A stretch of 37,375 nucleotides of DNA from Marinomonas sp. TW1 (GTDB taxonomy: Bacteria > Pseudomonadota > Gammaproteobacteria > Pseudomonadales > Marinomonadaceae): positions 1-37,375 of the forward strand of contig NZ_JSEE01000023.1 in assembly GCF_001625355.1 (NCBI RefSeq), in the 5' to 3' direction. The number at the start of each line of letters is the position of its first letter. Within the stretch, counting starts at the first letter, position 1. The notes under the pieces were generated by a model that ran no database searches, was not told the origin of the DNA, and was given only the letters and a program-made list of their open reading frames with translations. The translations under genes were made by a program, and so were the position numbers. Positions 24,778 to 35,275 of the stretch are shown piece by piece.

Positions 24778-26468
24778 GGTTGTACGTAATTCGTATAATC
24801 AATGATGGTCGTTTCTTGTAAGGAATCCCCTGTTGACAGCATGACAAGCTGAGGCTTAATCGCCTCATGATCTTGCGGCCCTGCCGCCTGTTTTTTATCA
24901 TAATCAGACATACTGCCAACATTTTTACTTAACACATCACGTGAAGCGATGATGTCCGTCGTCATATGCCCCTGCTGGAGAAATTTATCTTGTTGGGCAA
25001 TGGAAGCTGACAAATTCTCAACACTGACGCCTGAAACCGATTTCGGCAATGGATCCAGACCAGCCGCCTTATATATGGCACCATAAGCACTTTGCATCAT
25101 GGCGAAACTTCGGTCACGGTTGCGTTTAGCCAACACGCTTTCAGTTGCTACTCTGACTCGATCAACCAAAGATTGTGTGTTGTTTTGATACGCGCCTGTA
25201 CTCTGCTCTAGAATGGCTTGGTGAATTTTTGAAAGTTCCGCCGCTCGCTGAAATTGGGTATCCACTTGCTTATATTGCTGCCATGCAAGGTTTACTTGAG
25301 TCAGTACTGCCATTCTCAAAGCTTGGCGACGTAAATCGGCAATATTTTCTTTGGCTTCGGCCACCGCTTTCACATCCGAGTAAGAAAAGGCACTGAGAAG
25401 ATTCCAACTTACTTGGACACCTGCATCCGCCCAATCATTGTTCAACGAATAACTATTGCTATTATAATGAGCACCAACAAACAAGGACGCTCCAGGTAGC
25501 AAACGCATTAATGAAGATCGAGTCTCTAACACAGCATTTCTGGCGCGATAGGCCTCTTCATTAATTTCTGGTCGATTAACCATAGAGAGCATTTCTAAGT
25601 CTTCAAGCTGATAACGCAATGTCAAAGGCGCTTCATCTTGCGAAGCGAGCTCATACTGAGTCGCTGGGGGTAAATTCATTAAACTGGCCAAATTGGATTT
25701 AGCCGTTGCCAAATCGCCCTCCAGCGTTTCCAAGCGGCTAATCATTTCCAATAAGCTTTTCTGATATTGCAACGATTCTAATGGTGAAATCAGACGCTCT
25801 TCTGCCGTTTTCTTGGACGTGTTTAATGCACTATATGCGTCTTTCAATGTGGATTTCACTAGGGGTTGCAACTCTTGTGCAGTAACGGCTTCCCAATAGG
25901 CTCCCCGAACCTTTTGAATGATATCGGCAACCACACTTCGACGCCTTTCCTCGGCGGCCAGTACATTATTGGCCTGAGCTTTTGAACCAAAATAACCAAT
26001 TCCAAAGTCCAAAACATTCCAAGAAACCGTTAAATCAGCCGATGAAGACTGCTTATCTTGACTGGTTGAAGAAACCAAGGATTCGGAGCCAGTCGCAATG
26101 GATTTACTCGAGGATGCCGCTTCATTGCTCCTCGCTTTCCAACCGGCACTCGCAGCAACGCTCGGCAGCATATCAAAGCTTTGTAAGCCTAAAATATTAT
26201 CTTGAGCCAATTTTTCCATTAGCGCGAGACGTTCTTTAAGATTGTACTTAACCGCTCTCGCCATCGCCTCCTCAAGACTAATAGGTTTCGTAATGGGCTC
26301 TTGATTTTCAAACATAGCCTGCCTGTCTGCATCAACCAACGCCATTTTCTGTTCAAACGTAATGGGGGTTGGTGTAACAGAACAAGCGGTAAGCCCCAAT
26401 AACATTGCACTTGCAACCGCCGTACGATGAAATGCGGTATACCCCATAAAGTTGCTTTTTATACTCAC
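24774..26468 (-). CDS. TolC-family outer-membrane efflux lipoprotein
   Basis: This 564-residue protein has a lipobox LTAC29 and two OEP-type repeats rich in long helices (for example NRPEINEEAYRARNAVLE and AVLTQVNLAWQQYKQVDTQF), the TolC fold. The C-terminal ~90 residues extend beyond the usual end and are not recognised. The start is GTG with AAAAGGG upstream. It would form the outer-membrane channel of the export system. It lies 33 bp after the giant surface-protein gene, so the cargo and channel genes are adjacent. Confidence 0.88.
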   Translation of the reverse strand: MSIKSNFMGYTAFHRTAVASAMLLGLTACSVTPTPITFEQKMALVDADRQAMFENQEPITKPISLEEAMARAVKYNLKERLALMEKLAQDNILGLQSFDMLPSVAASAGWKARSNEAASSSKSIATGSESLVSSTSQDKQSSSADLTVSWNVLDFGIGYFGSKAQANNVLAAEERRRSVVADIIQKVRGAYWEAVTAQELQPLVKSTLKDAYSALNTSKKTAEERLISPLESLQYQKSLLEMISRLETLEGDLATAKSNLASLMNLPPATQYELASQDEAPLTLRYQLEDLEMLSMVNRPEINEEAYRARNAVLETRSSLMRLLPGASLFVGAHYNSNSYSLNNDWADAGVQVSWNLLSAFSYSDVKAVAEAKENIADLRRQALRMAVLTQVNLAWQQYKQVDTQFQRAAELSKIHQAILEQSTGAYQNNTQSLVDRVRVATESVLAKRNRDRSFAMMQSAYGAIYKAAGLDPLPKSVSGVSVENLSASIAQQDKFLQQGHMTTDIIASRDVLSKNVGSMSDYDKKQAAGPQDHEAIKPQLVMLSTGDSLQETTIIDYTNYVQP

Positions 26469-26501
26469 GTTATAACCCTTTTAATTCAGTCATTACTATT
26501 C

Positions 26502-29500
26502 TTATGATGCCGTGGTTAAATCACGTAACAACAGCTTGTTTATCTCCAAAACACTTAGAGCACTTGCTTCATTCACTCGCTCAGAAAAAGATTCCGCGTT
26601 CACCTGAGCATCATTTGTGGCGTCCAACGTTATCTCTACAGGGATAACAATCGTTTCACCATTTTCATCGACGGCCATAACACGTAGTTGAAGCTGATCT
26701 ATATCACCAAGTAAAGACCGATCTAAACTCAAGCGCCCCGTCTCAATGTCATACTCCACGCCTTCTGGTAAACTAATGCCATCCGCAGACATCACCGCCA
26801 GAATCGCCTTTTCCTCTACTGACATCACACTGTCTAATAAAGAAATTTGAATGCTGTTTATACCCTCTTGCCAGACGATGGAAGTCGATCGAGAAGCTTG
26901 CAGTGATACGCTAGGTTCCGGCTGAGTCGAGGGAAAGTTACTTTGAAATGAGCGTTCAACAGAAGAGAGAGCTGGGGTAAACCCATTCGGGTTAGACAAT
27001 AATGCGCTATCAGACACATCCGCAGAACGCGTCTGGGAAGCATTGGCAAAAAACTGCATGGCCGCCACCGTATTATCATCTATTGCCTCAGCGACATCAT
27101 CTTGAGACCCCTCAATATTGACCGTCTCTGGCAAACTATTCACCAACCACCCCATCTCTAGCTGAGCACTTTGTCCTTTGCTATCCGTGACTTGTAGTAC
27201 CAGCGTAAATGAGCCAGATTCTGTCGCTCTGCCAACAATACTTAAGCTGTCAGAATGAAACTGTAATCCCGTTGGCAAACCACTTATTTGCCAAGTCAAA
27301 ACATCCTCTATCGCATCTGAAAATAAGTCACGAGGAAGATGAATATTCACTTGCTCTGTTTCCATTATATTGGGCAATTGATAGCTGCCCGACACTTGCG
27401 GCGGAAGGTTTTCAGCACTATTTAGGACAATTTCAATCGGCTCGCCCGACGCGCCCCCATCATTAATGGACAAGGTAAAGGTCAACGCGCCTACCGACGT
27501 TAATGTTGCATTTTCAAACGTAATGCTTCTCGCTAGGGCATTAACCTGATCTTGAGTCAATTCGGATGTCACGCTAATAGAAAGCGCGCCACCTTCACTG
27601 ACAAACTGCCCGACAACCTCTCCTTGATACAAGAGATTACTCCCATCCTGGGAAAAGCCGCTGTCAGTTGCCAACCCAAACTGATCCGTCACATCGAGTG
27701 TCGAACGGGACAGACTCAAATTCAAACCAGAATAGTTATCTAAAACAGACATCTCTTCATCGAAAATAGTCAGTTCCGGTTCTAGCACCACCGCCTCAAA
27801 GCCAATTTCGTACAATGACGCTTCTCGACCAGTGGCATCATAAATCGCAAGTGAATCACCTTGTAGGAAAACATACCCTTCATCAGAAACAGAAAGATAC
27901 TCACCCTCTGAAGAGGCTCCTGTCATGACACCAAATAACGACAGTGCCCCATTTTCGCCAATGATATAGCGATGCAAACTCCCATCAGACGCTAAAACAA
28001 ATAATTTTCCACTATCCGCAGACACCACCACATCAGATAGGTTTTCAACACTGACGACGTCATTATTAATGACGTCAAACGATTGACTGTCTGCATCATA
28101 AGAATAGGTATAAATGCTGGTATCATTCACCACATAGACATACTGCCCGTCATCTGTCGCAGCCACATGCGTTATTGAGTTCAATACAGCATTATTGCCA
28201 GCCGAATCTTCGCTGCCATTACGGATGTAGGCTTTCCATGCTAGGCCTGACTCTTCTTGTTCAAACACAATGAGTGTGGGTGTGCTGAACTTAGTTGTGA
28301 CAAATACATAATCGCCAGATACGCTAAGGCCGGTAGGTTGCCATAAATAAGGTTCGTTCCAGGCACTGCCTATGCTTTGCTCGTATGTTAATTCACCTGT
28401 GGCCGCATTTAGACGCATTTCACTCAAATCGGTGCTGGTAATAAAATACAAGTGGTCTCCATCTTCAGACAGCACCATGTCTTGGATGCCGCTCACTTTG
28501 CCACCATTCGTATCATAATCACTGACGATCACTTGCAGATTGGATAAAACCTTGTCTTCAGATAAAGCGTAAACAGAGATCATATCGCCGTCATTAGCCA
28601 ATAAATACAGGCTTTTTCCATCTGCACTGGTGATCATTTTATCCACTGAATTCACGCCATCCACAGACGCGAGGGTAGTTTGATACTCCCATTCCTGAGC
28701 ATCATCACTGAGAGTGAAAACGGCAATATTTCCGCTACTATCCGCCAAATAAAATACATTTCCGTCGCGAGAAACACTGGAAGCACTTACATCATCAAGA
28801 CCTTCCGCTAAATGAAATACCTCGACCAGAGACATATCACCAGCGGCAATAAATGGATCCTTGCTCACCTCTGGCGCATCATTAACGGCTGTAATAATAA
28901 TTTGCGTCATAAATACATTTGACGTCAGCCCAAATTGATCCGACAAAGTAACAGAGACATTTACCAAAGGAACTGGCGTTTCGCTGCTATTATTGTATTG
29001 AATTTGATTGAGAACATTTTGCACGTCTTCCGTGGTTGGTATGGCACCATTATCTTCTGTAAAATTGATGGTTAAAACGCCATCTATATTCGATACTGTA
29101 GCGATCTCCACACCATCTTTGGTTAAAGACGAACCATTTAAAGACAAGCCATTAGCCGCCTCGAAGGAGAAATGGTCATTTGAAGTAACAGCCGAAAAAG
29201 AAACGGTTAATTGTGCGCCATGGTAATTACCTGCCCCTTCGTTATACGCATCCATTTGTGAATCCGTCACAACGGCATTAGGAAAGATTCCCGTCCCTAG
29301 CTCATTTTCTGTATAAGCGACCTGATTCGACTGACTGTCTATCACGGGGGCAATATTAGTTTCTGCAGCCGCCGCCAAAGTAATATTCGTCGTATCAGTG
29401 TAATGCGTTGTATTTTCCCCAACGTCAGACACACTGGTGTACTCCACCACGCTTAGACTAACAGTTCGTTCACCACTGACTTCATCGCCAAAATATTTAT

Positions 29501-31535
29501 AACCAATGCTATCAATGACATCAGCAGCATTCTCAGCAGAATCCATTAAATACAACGTCACGGTAACAACGCCATTCTCTTCTGACACCGCATAGGATGT
29601 TCCGTCGACTGTGCTCAACGTACCAGAAAAAGCCGCTAAGCTAATCTTGCCATTACCAACTTTTATCACGTCATCTTCTGTAGCATCGGTAATGGATAGC
29701 TTAACTTGCCAAATCGCCTGATCTAACTCTGTGGTTTCTATCGAGGTATCATGAAACAAATTCGTGTAATCACCACCTACTGGGAAAGTGATCTCATTGG
29801 TGGTTGTGGTAATGACAGCGGGATTATTAATGCCGACCAAATTGACGGTGACACTGATCGCGGTTTCATTGCCATCACCATCATTTACTCGAATGGAAAA
29901 ACTTGGATTTTCCCCATTCGCAAGCGGGTCATTACTGGTATTTGAATAAGTAATTTGACGCAATACTTGCTGCGCTATTAATTGAGTAGTAGGGGCGACA
30001 AACGTCACGGTTAACACATCATCGACTACCGAAAAAGTCGCAATTTCACTTCCATCTTTTAAGATTTTTCCATTTTCAAGCGTTAAACCATTATTCTCTT
30101 GAAAACCATATTCATCTTCTTCCAACGCCCCCGTTTCACCTTCTTCTGATGTTTCAGACTCACGAGCAACGGTATAGCTGGCGCCTTCATAATCCTCTAA
30201 CGCATCCAGCTCTGAATCACTGATCAAACCCGTTGGTAATAATAAGGTCCCTGATTCATTTTCAGTATAAGAAACGGCTGGCACATCGAAACGAAAAGAT
30301 AAAATGCCATTATCCACCACAACAAATAATGTTGTGTGATCAGCACTTAGGTAAGCATGGCTGATGCTTGAGAACCTAACCCCAAGATCATTACTGAAAG
30401 CATCTATGGTTTGAACAAGTGTCAATTCTGAATTGTCATCTTGCAAGAAAACATCGATGTCTTCTCCCATAACAAAGACACCCGTTCCATCTTCTGACAC
30501 CAAAATGGTTCTTGCTTCATCGGACACGGAATACGTACTCGATAACGTCAATTCACCAACATCATTGTAAGTCATGACCAGTAAGCTAGAGCCATCATTG
30601 TTATTAAGAGCGTATACGGTTTGGCCATCTGCGGAAATTTGGACTGAGTTAATAAAATACAACTCATCTTCTCCAGCCACCGAATTGACATAACTTAATG
30701 TGCCATCATCGGCCACCGAAAACTGAGTCACAATGCTTGACTCACCACTGCTTCCTACAATCAAAGTCGTGCCATCGGCACTGATTGCAATACTGTTCGT
30801 ACCAGAGAGTCCAGACACACCATCCGTTTCATTGCTGTATTGCGCAACCAAAGAAAGCGTCCCATCCTCTTCTTTTGACAGTACTAAAACCTGATCACCT
30901 CCCGAGACATATAAATAGCCATTGGAAGCTTGTATATCAGACACGAAATCAGAAATGCCATCGATACCAAAGCCGCTGATCTCTGTACTGCCTAAGTGTG
31001 TCAGCTCGCCCGTCTCCGCATTGCGACCAAACACCACAAGACTATTGTCACCTTCACCAAAGACATAAAGGTAGTTTTGATCTGACGACATAGAAATCAA
31101 CGTTGCGCCAGCCAAACCTTCGTTCTCTATCGTTAGATCGTTTGAGCGCGTCTCTGCGTTATAGGTCGATGTGTAGTTATAATAAGTTTTCACTAAGGTT
31201 AATGAACCATCATCTTCGACTCCAAATACACTTAACACTGAGGACGCTTCTCCCCATGCACTGGAGTTACTGCTGACGGCATAAACAAATTTACCATCTT
31301 CAGAAACAGACACATCTTCTGCTGCCGCAAGTGCATAAGCATTATTGTTTGAGTCATAATCATTTGTCTTGTCGACATACTCAATGGAGGTTGACTCGAC
31401 CTCTAAAGTGGCTGCGCCTGCAGCATCGAACATCACTCTCGGCTCAAGGACGCTGGAAAGTAATGAACGAGATGGTTTAGCAAACAACATAGGAATACTC
31501 CTGCTCATTGAGTCTTTTATCTGGCCCTTCATCAT
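26502..31535 (-). CDS. Giant LEPR-motif surface protein with propeller-like and cadherin-like segments
   Basis: This 1677-residue protein has no Sec signal peptide. Instead it begins with about 45 residues containing SLLSSVLEPRVMFDAAG, matching the N-terminal LEPR (LEPR-XLL) region of large secreted proteobacterial proteins. It continues with a beta-propeller-like stretch (about 68-415, repeats such as VSEDGKFVYAVSS), cadherin/Ig-like segments (about 415-885, with YTENE...LGTG and TAVNDAPEV), a second propeller (about 905-1245) and a CADG-type domain (about 1385-1475, LTWQISGLPTGLQF). There are no RTX repeats. It is probably an adhesin or matrix protein and the likely cargo of the exporter encoded downstream. 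Confidence 0.82.
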   Translation of the reverse strand: MMKGQIKDSMSRSIPMLFAKPSRSLLSSVLEPRVMFDAAGAATLEVESTSIEYVDKTNDYDSNNNAYALAAAEDVSVSEDGKFVYAVSSNSSAWGEASSVLSVFGVEDDGSLTLVKTYYNYTSTYNAETRSNDLTIENEGLAGATLISMSSDQNYLYVFGEGDNSLVVFGRNAETGELTHLGSTEISGFGIDGISDFVSDIQASNGYLYVSGGDQVLVLSKEEDGTLSLVAQYSNETDGVSGLSGTNSIAISADGTTLIVGSSGESSIVTQFSVADDGTLSYVNSVAGEDELYFINSVQISADGQTVYALNNNDGSSLLVMTYNDVGELTLSSTYSVSDEARTILVSEDGTGVFVMGEDIDVFLQDDNSELTLVQTIDAFSNDLGVRFSSISHAYLSADHTTLFVVVDNGILSFRFDVPAVSYTENESGTLLLPTGLISDSELDALEDYEGASYTVARESETSEEGETGALEEDEYGFQENNGLTLENGKILKDGSEIATFSVVDDVLTVTFVAPTTQLIAQQVLRQITYSNTSNDPLANGENPSFSIRVNDGDGNETAISVTVNLVGINNPAVITTTTNEITFPVGGDYTNLFHDTSIETTELDQAIWQVKLSITDATEDDVIKVGNGKISLAAFSGTLSTVDGTSYAVSEENGVVTVTLYLMDSAENAADVIDSIGYKYFGDEVSGERTVSLSVVEYTSVSDVGENTTHYTDTTNITLAAAAETNIAPVIDSQSNQVAYTENELGTGIFPNAVVTDSQMDAYNEGAGNYHGAQLTVSFSAVTSNDHFSFEAANGLSLNGSSLTKDGVEIATVSNIDGVLTINFTEDNGAIPTTEDVQNVLNQIQYNNSSETPVPLVNVSVTLSDQFGLTSNVFMTQIIITAVNDAPEVSKDPFIAAGDMSLVEVFHLAEGLDDVSASSVSRDGNVFYLADSSGNIAVFTLSDDAQEWEYQTTLASVDGVNSVDKMITSADGKSLYLLANDGDMISVYALSEDKVLSNLQVIVSDYDTNGGKVSGIQDMVLSEDGDHLYFITSTDLSEMRLNAATGELTYEQSIGSAWNEPYLWQPTGLSVSGDYVFVTTKFSTPTLIVFEQEESGLAWKAYIRNGSEDSAGNNAVLNSITHVAATDDGQYVYVVNDTSIYTYSYDADSQSFDVINNDVVSVENLSDVVVSADSGKLFVLASDGSLHRYIIGENGALSLFGVMTGASSEGEYLSVSDEGYVFLQGDSLAIYDATGREASLYEIGFEAVVLEPELTIFDEEMSVLDNYSGLNLSLSRSTLDVTDQFGLATDSGFSQDGSNLLYQGEVVGQFVSEGGALSISVTSELTQDQVNALARSITFENATLTSVGALTFTLSINDGGASGEPIEIVLNSAENLPPQVSGSYQLPNIMETEQVNIHLPRDLFSDAIEDVLTWQISGLPTGLQFHSDSLSIVGRATESGSFTLVLQVTDSKGQSAQLEMGWLVNSLPETVNIEGSQDDVAEAIDDNTVAAMQFFANASQTRSADVSDSALLSNPNGFTPALSSVERSFQSNFPSTQPEPSVSLQASRSTSIVWQEGINSIQISLLDSVMSVEEKAILAVMSADGISLPEGVEYDIETGRLSLDRSLLGDIDQLQLRVMAVDENGETIVIPVEITLDATNDAQVNAESFSERVNEASALSVLEINKLLLRDLTTAS

Positions 31536-33121
31536 TTAATTAAGCGCACGTAATAATTTTGTCGAATTTCTTCTGCGATCTCTTCTAGCGAATCACTTAT
31601 TTGACCTCGTCCTTCGGTAAAATTGGATGCATCGGCAAAATACAGACCGCCGTCACCGTTAGTGCACTCTCTCAATCCTGGACCGGCAATATTGGCAAAT
31701 AATGTACGACCAAACTCTTTAGGGTCACCAGGTCGAACTCCAATGAAGAAAAATTTAATGTTCCTATTTTTAAAACTTCGGCAGATGTCGTGGAAACGTT
31801 GAGCAGCAAAGCTTTTTGCTGCATTCGTCCCTGTCGAACCAGTAAACTGGTTAGGATTAAAGTTGTATGAGTCTGTATCAAACCAATCGCCAGTGGTTTT
31901 TGCCAACATCACAATCACTTTCAAATTACTTTTGTCTTTACTAAAGTCGAGTGGTAACTCTGTATCTCCCCAACCTGCATTACCTCTCATACCCGGAGAC
32001 AGAGCCTGCCCAGCCCAACCCATAGCAATGGCATAGTTCACATTAAATCTGGCCGTCATTTCATCAAGGCGAGCATCGATAGCATCTAAATCATTCGTCA
32101 AAGGTAATAGCGCGGCACTAGGGCAGCCTATATCAGCCACAATCCAACGAGGACCTTCAACCAGCACGCTTGGCCAAAGATCTGGGTGTGGTCCAACCCA
32201 AGTAATCGGGTCGGCACCTGGACTGCCGTTTTCAGGCAAATCATTTCGATAATAGACTCCGAATTGATTGGTAGGGGATTGATTCCAAAAGAAGTTTTCA
32301 CCCGCTCCCAACCCTCGATACATACACAGCAGATTGGCCACTCGATCTGGAAAGCGAGGGTCCGCCATACTGCGTACTTGCCCCGTTCTAAATAAGCTGC
32401 GTAATTCCGGTGGGTTTAAAGCTCCAGGCGAAGCCCATCTTGATATACGATCAGGGTCGTTTTCATCAAACACATTGACGGCCTGACTATATGGCACGAG
32501 AGAAAGCCAAACCCGTTGAGCCCTTTCAGCATCGTCAGAGTCTTCACCAAAGAGGTTACGGGCAAAATTCTTCCCCGCAGTACGTAAGGCAGATAACTCA
32601 GAATCGTTTTCTAACAAAGTATTTGGCAGCATTAACGCGACTTCGGTTGGAATAGACACCACCTCAACCGTTGATGAAATGATCTGATCTTCGGCTTGTG
32701 CGCCTAGCAAATCAGACTGAACATTTAAAGTGACACTCACCGTATAAGTGGGATGATCATCAATCGAGCCTTGCGTTACCGTGATGGACGATTCTTGAAC
32801 TTGATCAATGAGTCCTGAATCCATACCCAGATTATTGAGAACATAACCTTGGGCAATGGCATCAAGATCGGTTTCTTCATCATTTTCATTGCGTAACTGT
32901 ATCTGTCCAATGGCTAATGCGGCGGCGTCCGTGGCGCGTTTTACCTGACTACTTGTATTCACCATCCGAGTTGTATCAAGGGCAAAGGAAACCGCAACCA
33001 GTGCTCCAACCAATGCCAGAACAATAAAGGGTAATGCCGCACCCGATTCACTTTTTAAAAAAGAGCCAAACGCTTTTTGAGTGGTTGACACAAAGGAACT
33101 TGAACAGCAGTTTCTCATCAA
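31532..33121 (-). CDS. tadG: TadG-like protein with degenerate von Willebrand A domain
   Basis: This 529-residue protein has the TadG plan: an N-terminal Tad-type helix (about 27-47, ESGAALPFIVLALVGAL), an RATDAAALAIGQ segment, then a vWA-like domain to the C-terminus with MGWAGQALSPGMRGNAGWG and YYVRLIK at the end. The metal site is lost: where TadG usually has DxSxS there is LMLPNTLLENDS, and the TDGEN-like position reads AKTTGDWF. It is absent from the Tad operon and instead starts the giant-protein operon, overlapping the next gene by 4 nt (ATGA). Confidence 0.82.
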   Translation of the reverse strand: MMRNCCSSSFVSTTQKAFGSFLKSESGAALPFIVLALVGALVAVSFALDTTRMVNTSSQVKRATDAAALAIGQIQLRNENDEETDLDAIAQGYVLNNLGMDSGLIDQVQESSITVTQGSIDDHPTYTVSVTLNVQSDLLGAQAEDQIISSTVEVVSIPTEVALMLPNTLLENDSELSALRTAGKNFARNLFGEDSDDAERAQRVWLSLVPYSQAVNVFDENDPDRISRWASPGALNPPELRSLFRTGQVRSMADPRFPDRVANLLCMYRGLGAGENFFWNQSPTNQFGVYYRNDLPENGSPGADPITWVGPHPDLWPSVLVEGPRWIVADIGCPSAALLPLTNDLDAIDARLDEMTARFNVNYAIAMGWAGQALSPGMRGNAGWGDTELPLDFSKDKSNLKVIVMLAKTTGDWFDTDSYNFNPNQFTGSTGTNAAKSFAAQRFHDICRSFKNRNIKFFFIGVRPGDPKEFGRTLFANIAGPGLRECTNGDGGLYFADASNFTEGRGQISDSLEEIAEEIRQNYYVRLIK

Positions 33122-33174
33122 AAACTAAACTCTCATGGATTATTTGAAATAACGCCGTGAGAGATTAATAAAGA

Positions 33175-33189
33175 TGATAACTATTCGCA
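33175..33189. promoter_or_regulatory. Weak Fur-like site upstream of the tadG-LEPR operon
   Basis: TGATAACTATTCGCA matches 11 of 14 positions of the 7-1-7 Fur model. It lies about 55 bp before the tadG-like start. A second weak match (13/19) lies nearby in the same AT-rich gap. It may be chance. Confidence 0.3.
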
Positions 33190-33239
33190 ATAAAATGATC
33201 GGTTGGCTTTATTAATAATCATTAATATTTATCAGGCCT

Positions 33240-33272
33240 AAAAAAACCTCTCCAATCAGACGATCAAAGAGG
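33240..33272 (-). terminator. Rho-independent terminator of the Cache chemoreceptor gene
   Basis: On the minus strand CCTCT and AGAGG, extended by wobble pairs to an 11-bp stem around a GTCT loop, are followed by seven Ts. It lies 46 bp past the stop of the chemoreceptor gene. It separates that gene from the downstream tadG-LEPR operon, which must have its own promoter. Confidence 0.85.
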
Positions 33273-33318
33273 CTTCATAACAGCAAGATTTTCGTTTAGC
33301 TCAACTCTATTTTGCTCA

Positions 33319-35208
33319 TTAAACCTTAAAGTAGGAAAGGGATCGTTTCTGAGATTCCGCAAGTTCAGACAACTCATGAGAGGCTTGTAGCGCCTCATTA
33401 ATGGACGTCATATTTTGGCTCACAGATTGATAGGTTTGATCTGTAATACGAGCAATGTCTTCTGTCACACTTAATTGCTCATGAGAGGCCGCGGCCACCA
33501 AGGTATTAACATCTGAAATGGACTGTACGGCCTGTGAAATGTCCTCAAAAGACTCTTTCACTTGCGTTGCCAAACCAACAGATTCTTGAATCAGCTCAAC
33601 ATTGCTCCCCATGTTGTTATTGGCGCGCTCAGATTGCGACTGAAGCTTTTCGATGATTTCTTGAATGTTCACTGTTGATTCTTGAGTTTTCGATGCCAGA
33701 TTACGCACTTCATCAGCGACAACCGCAAAACCTCGACCTTGCTCACCCGCCCGAGCCGCTTCAATCGCCGCATTCAATGCCAGCAAATTAGTTTGCTCAG
33801 AAATACCACTGATAACTTCCGTCACCGTACCAATCTCAATGGCAAATTGACGTAATTCCTCAACCAGTTGCGCCGTCTCTGAGAAAGAAGCGTTAATGCG
33901 ATCCGTCAGCTCAATGTTTCTGTCCAGAGTCAGCTTACCACTGGCCGCATTTTCTTGTGCGCGTTTCGCCTCATCTTCTGCGACAACCGCTTTTTCACTG
34001 ACTTCTTGTGAAGCCGAATTTAGCTCTTTTAGCGAGGAAGTAATCTGCTCAATTTGGGACAGTTCCTGTTGTGCATTGGACTGTGTCCCTTCCATCACCG
34101 AATTGAGTTGCAAAGAAGCCGAAGCAACGTTTTCTGAAATCCCATGAGACGTTTTGATCAAGTGAGAAAGCTGTTCAGACAGATCCACAAAGGACTGGTA
34201 AATACCGGTTTCTTTGCCGGTTTTAGCAAAACGCTGAGTCAGATCCCCTTTCGCCATCACTTCAATTAACTCCGCGATGTCTTGCGGTGTACCGCCCACA
34301 GGTTTGAGCACCAGTTTATTGATCACCACATACAAAATACCCAAGGCAAGCAATATACTGATCACCCCTAGCATCAACGCAAAGATCAGCTGTTTATTGG
34401 CCGCCGCGTAAATGTTGTCGTCCTCAGCCAACACGACAAACTGCCAACCCACCGTATCCAGCTCACCCCAGAACCCCGTCAAAGACACATCACGATCAAA
34501 GTTTTTCACAAATATGGTGTAGTTCAGTTCGCGGTTATCTTTCCCCAAACCTTTATAATATGGTTGTAATTCAAACAGGTTCTTACCGATGTCATCAGGA
34601 TTAGGCGACACCAATAAAGTACCGTCAGACGTGTATAAGTACATGCCAGCGCGCTCGGCATACTGTTCCAATACTGCGCTTAACAATACCGTCGAAACGA
34701 CGGCAAAACTGTCGTTTACTTTTTGCACCATTGCCACGATTTCATTGCCCGTTAATTGTGATTTAAACGGTTTAGAAACAAATTCGGTCTGACCATCACG
34801 AAAGATCGCGTTGTAAAAAGAACGATTGAGTGCCTTAGCATTGAAGTTGAATTTTTTCCCCTCAGGACCACCGTATAACTCGCCTTCTTTGTTTAAAATG
34901 GCAATAGAGTCTGTGATACCTTGTTGGGAACGAGTGAGTGCGTCCAGTTGGGACAACGCATGGTCGGATAGGTGATCGGACTCAATATCATCATAATTGA
35001 GTTCGATCGAGGTGAGCATTTTTTGATAACCCTTAATACGAGCGGTTAACTCGGCGGAAATCGTTTCATTCTGCGCCTTTAATATGGCCTTATTTAAGGT
35101 CACAGACTCACTTCTAAAAGAAGCGTAGTTAATGGCTGTAAACAAGCCAACAATGACCACAATAATGGCACCCAGCGTACCAAAAATTTGTTTTTGAAAC
35201 CTATTCAT
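33319..35208 (-). CDS. Methyl-accepting chemotaxis protein with Cache sensor
   Basis: This 629-residue receptor has membrane helices at about 9-30 and 275-297, a large periplasmic dCache-type sensor between them ([20 protein letters not shown] and [20 protein letters not shown]), and a HAMP-like linker. The cytoplasmic signalling domain carries the hairpin motif [19 protein letters not shown], then [15 protein letters not shown]. No CheR-binding pentapeptide is at the C-terminus (ends SYFKV). Cache sensors usually bind amino acids, organic acids or similar small ligands; the specificity is not deducible. Confidence 0.92.
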   Translation of the reverse strand: MNRFQKQIFGTLGAIIVVIVGLFTAINYASFRSESVTLNKAILKAQNETISAELTARIKGYQKMLTSIELNYDDIESDHLSDHALSQLDALTRSQQGITDSIAILNKEGELYGGPEGKKFNFNAKALNRSFYNAIFRDGQTEFVSKPFKSQLTGNEIVAMVQKVNDSFAVVSTVLLSAVLEQYAERAGMYLYTSDGTLLVSPNPDDIGKNLFELQPYYKGLGKDNRELNYTIFVKNFDRDVSLTGFWGELDTVGWQFVVLAEDDNIYAAANKQLIFALMLGVISILLALGILYVVINKLVLKPVGGTPQDIAELIEVMAKGDLTQRFAKTGKETGIYQSFVDLSEQLSHLIKTSHGISENVASASLQLNSVMEGTQSNAQQELSQIEQITSSLKELNSASQEVSEKAVVAEDEAKRAQENAASGKLTLDRNIELTDRINASFSETAQLVEELRQFAIEIGTVTEVISGISEQTNLLALNAAIEAARAGEQGRGFAVVADEVRNLASKTQESTVNIQEIIEKLQSQSERANNNMGSNVELIQESVGLATQVKESFEDISQAVQSISDVNTLVAAASHEQLSVTEDIARITDQTYQSVSQNMTSINEALQASHELSELAESQKRSLSYFKV

Positions 35209-35275
35209 AGACCCAGATACCTTCTGCTTTAAACACCCACAAAAAGAAACGTCAAACGACTGACAGATTCTTTAA

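Noticed and set aside
26502..31535. RTX-type type I secretion substrate
   Set aside because: No GGxGxDxxx nonapeptide repeats anywhere and no typical acidic RTX C-terminal signal; the LEPR N-terminus is the visible mark.
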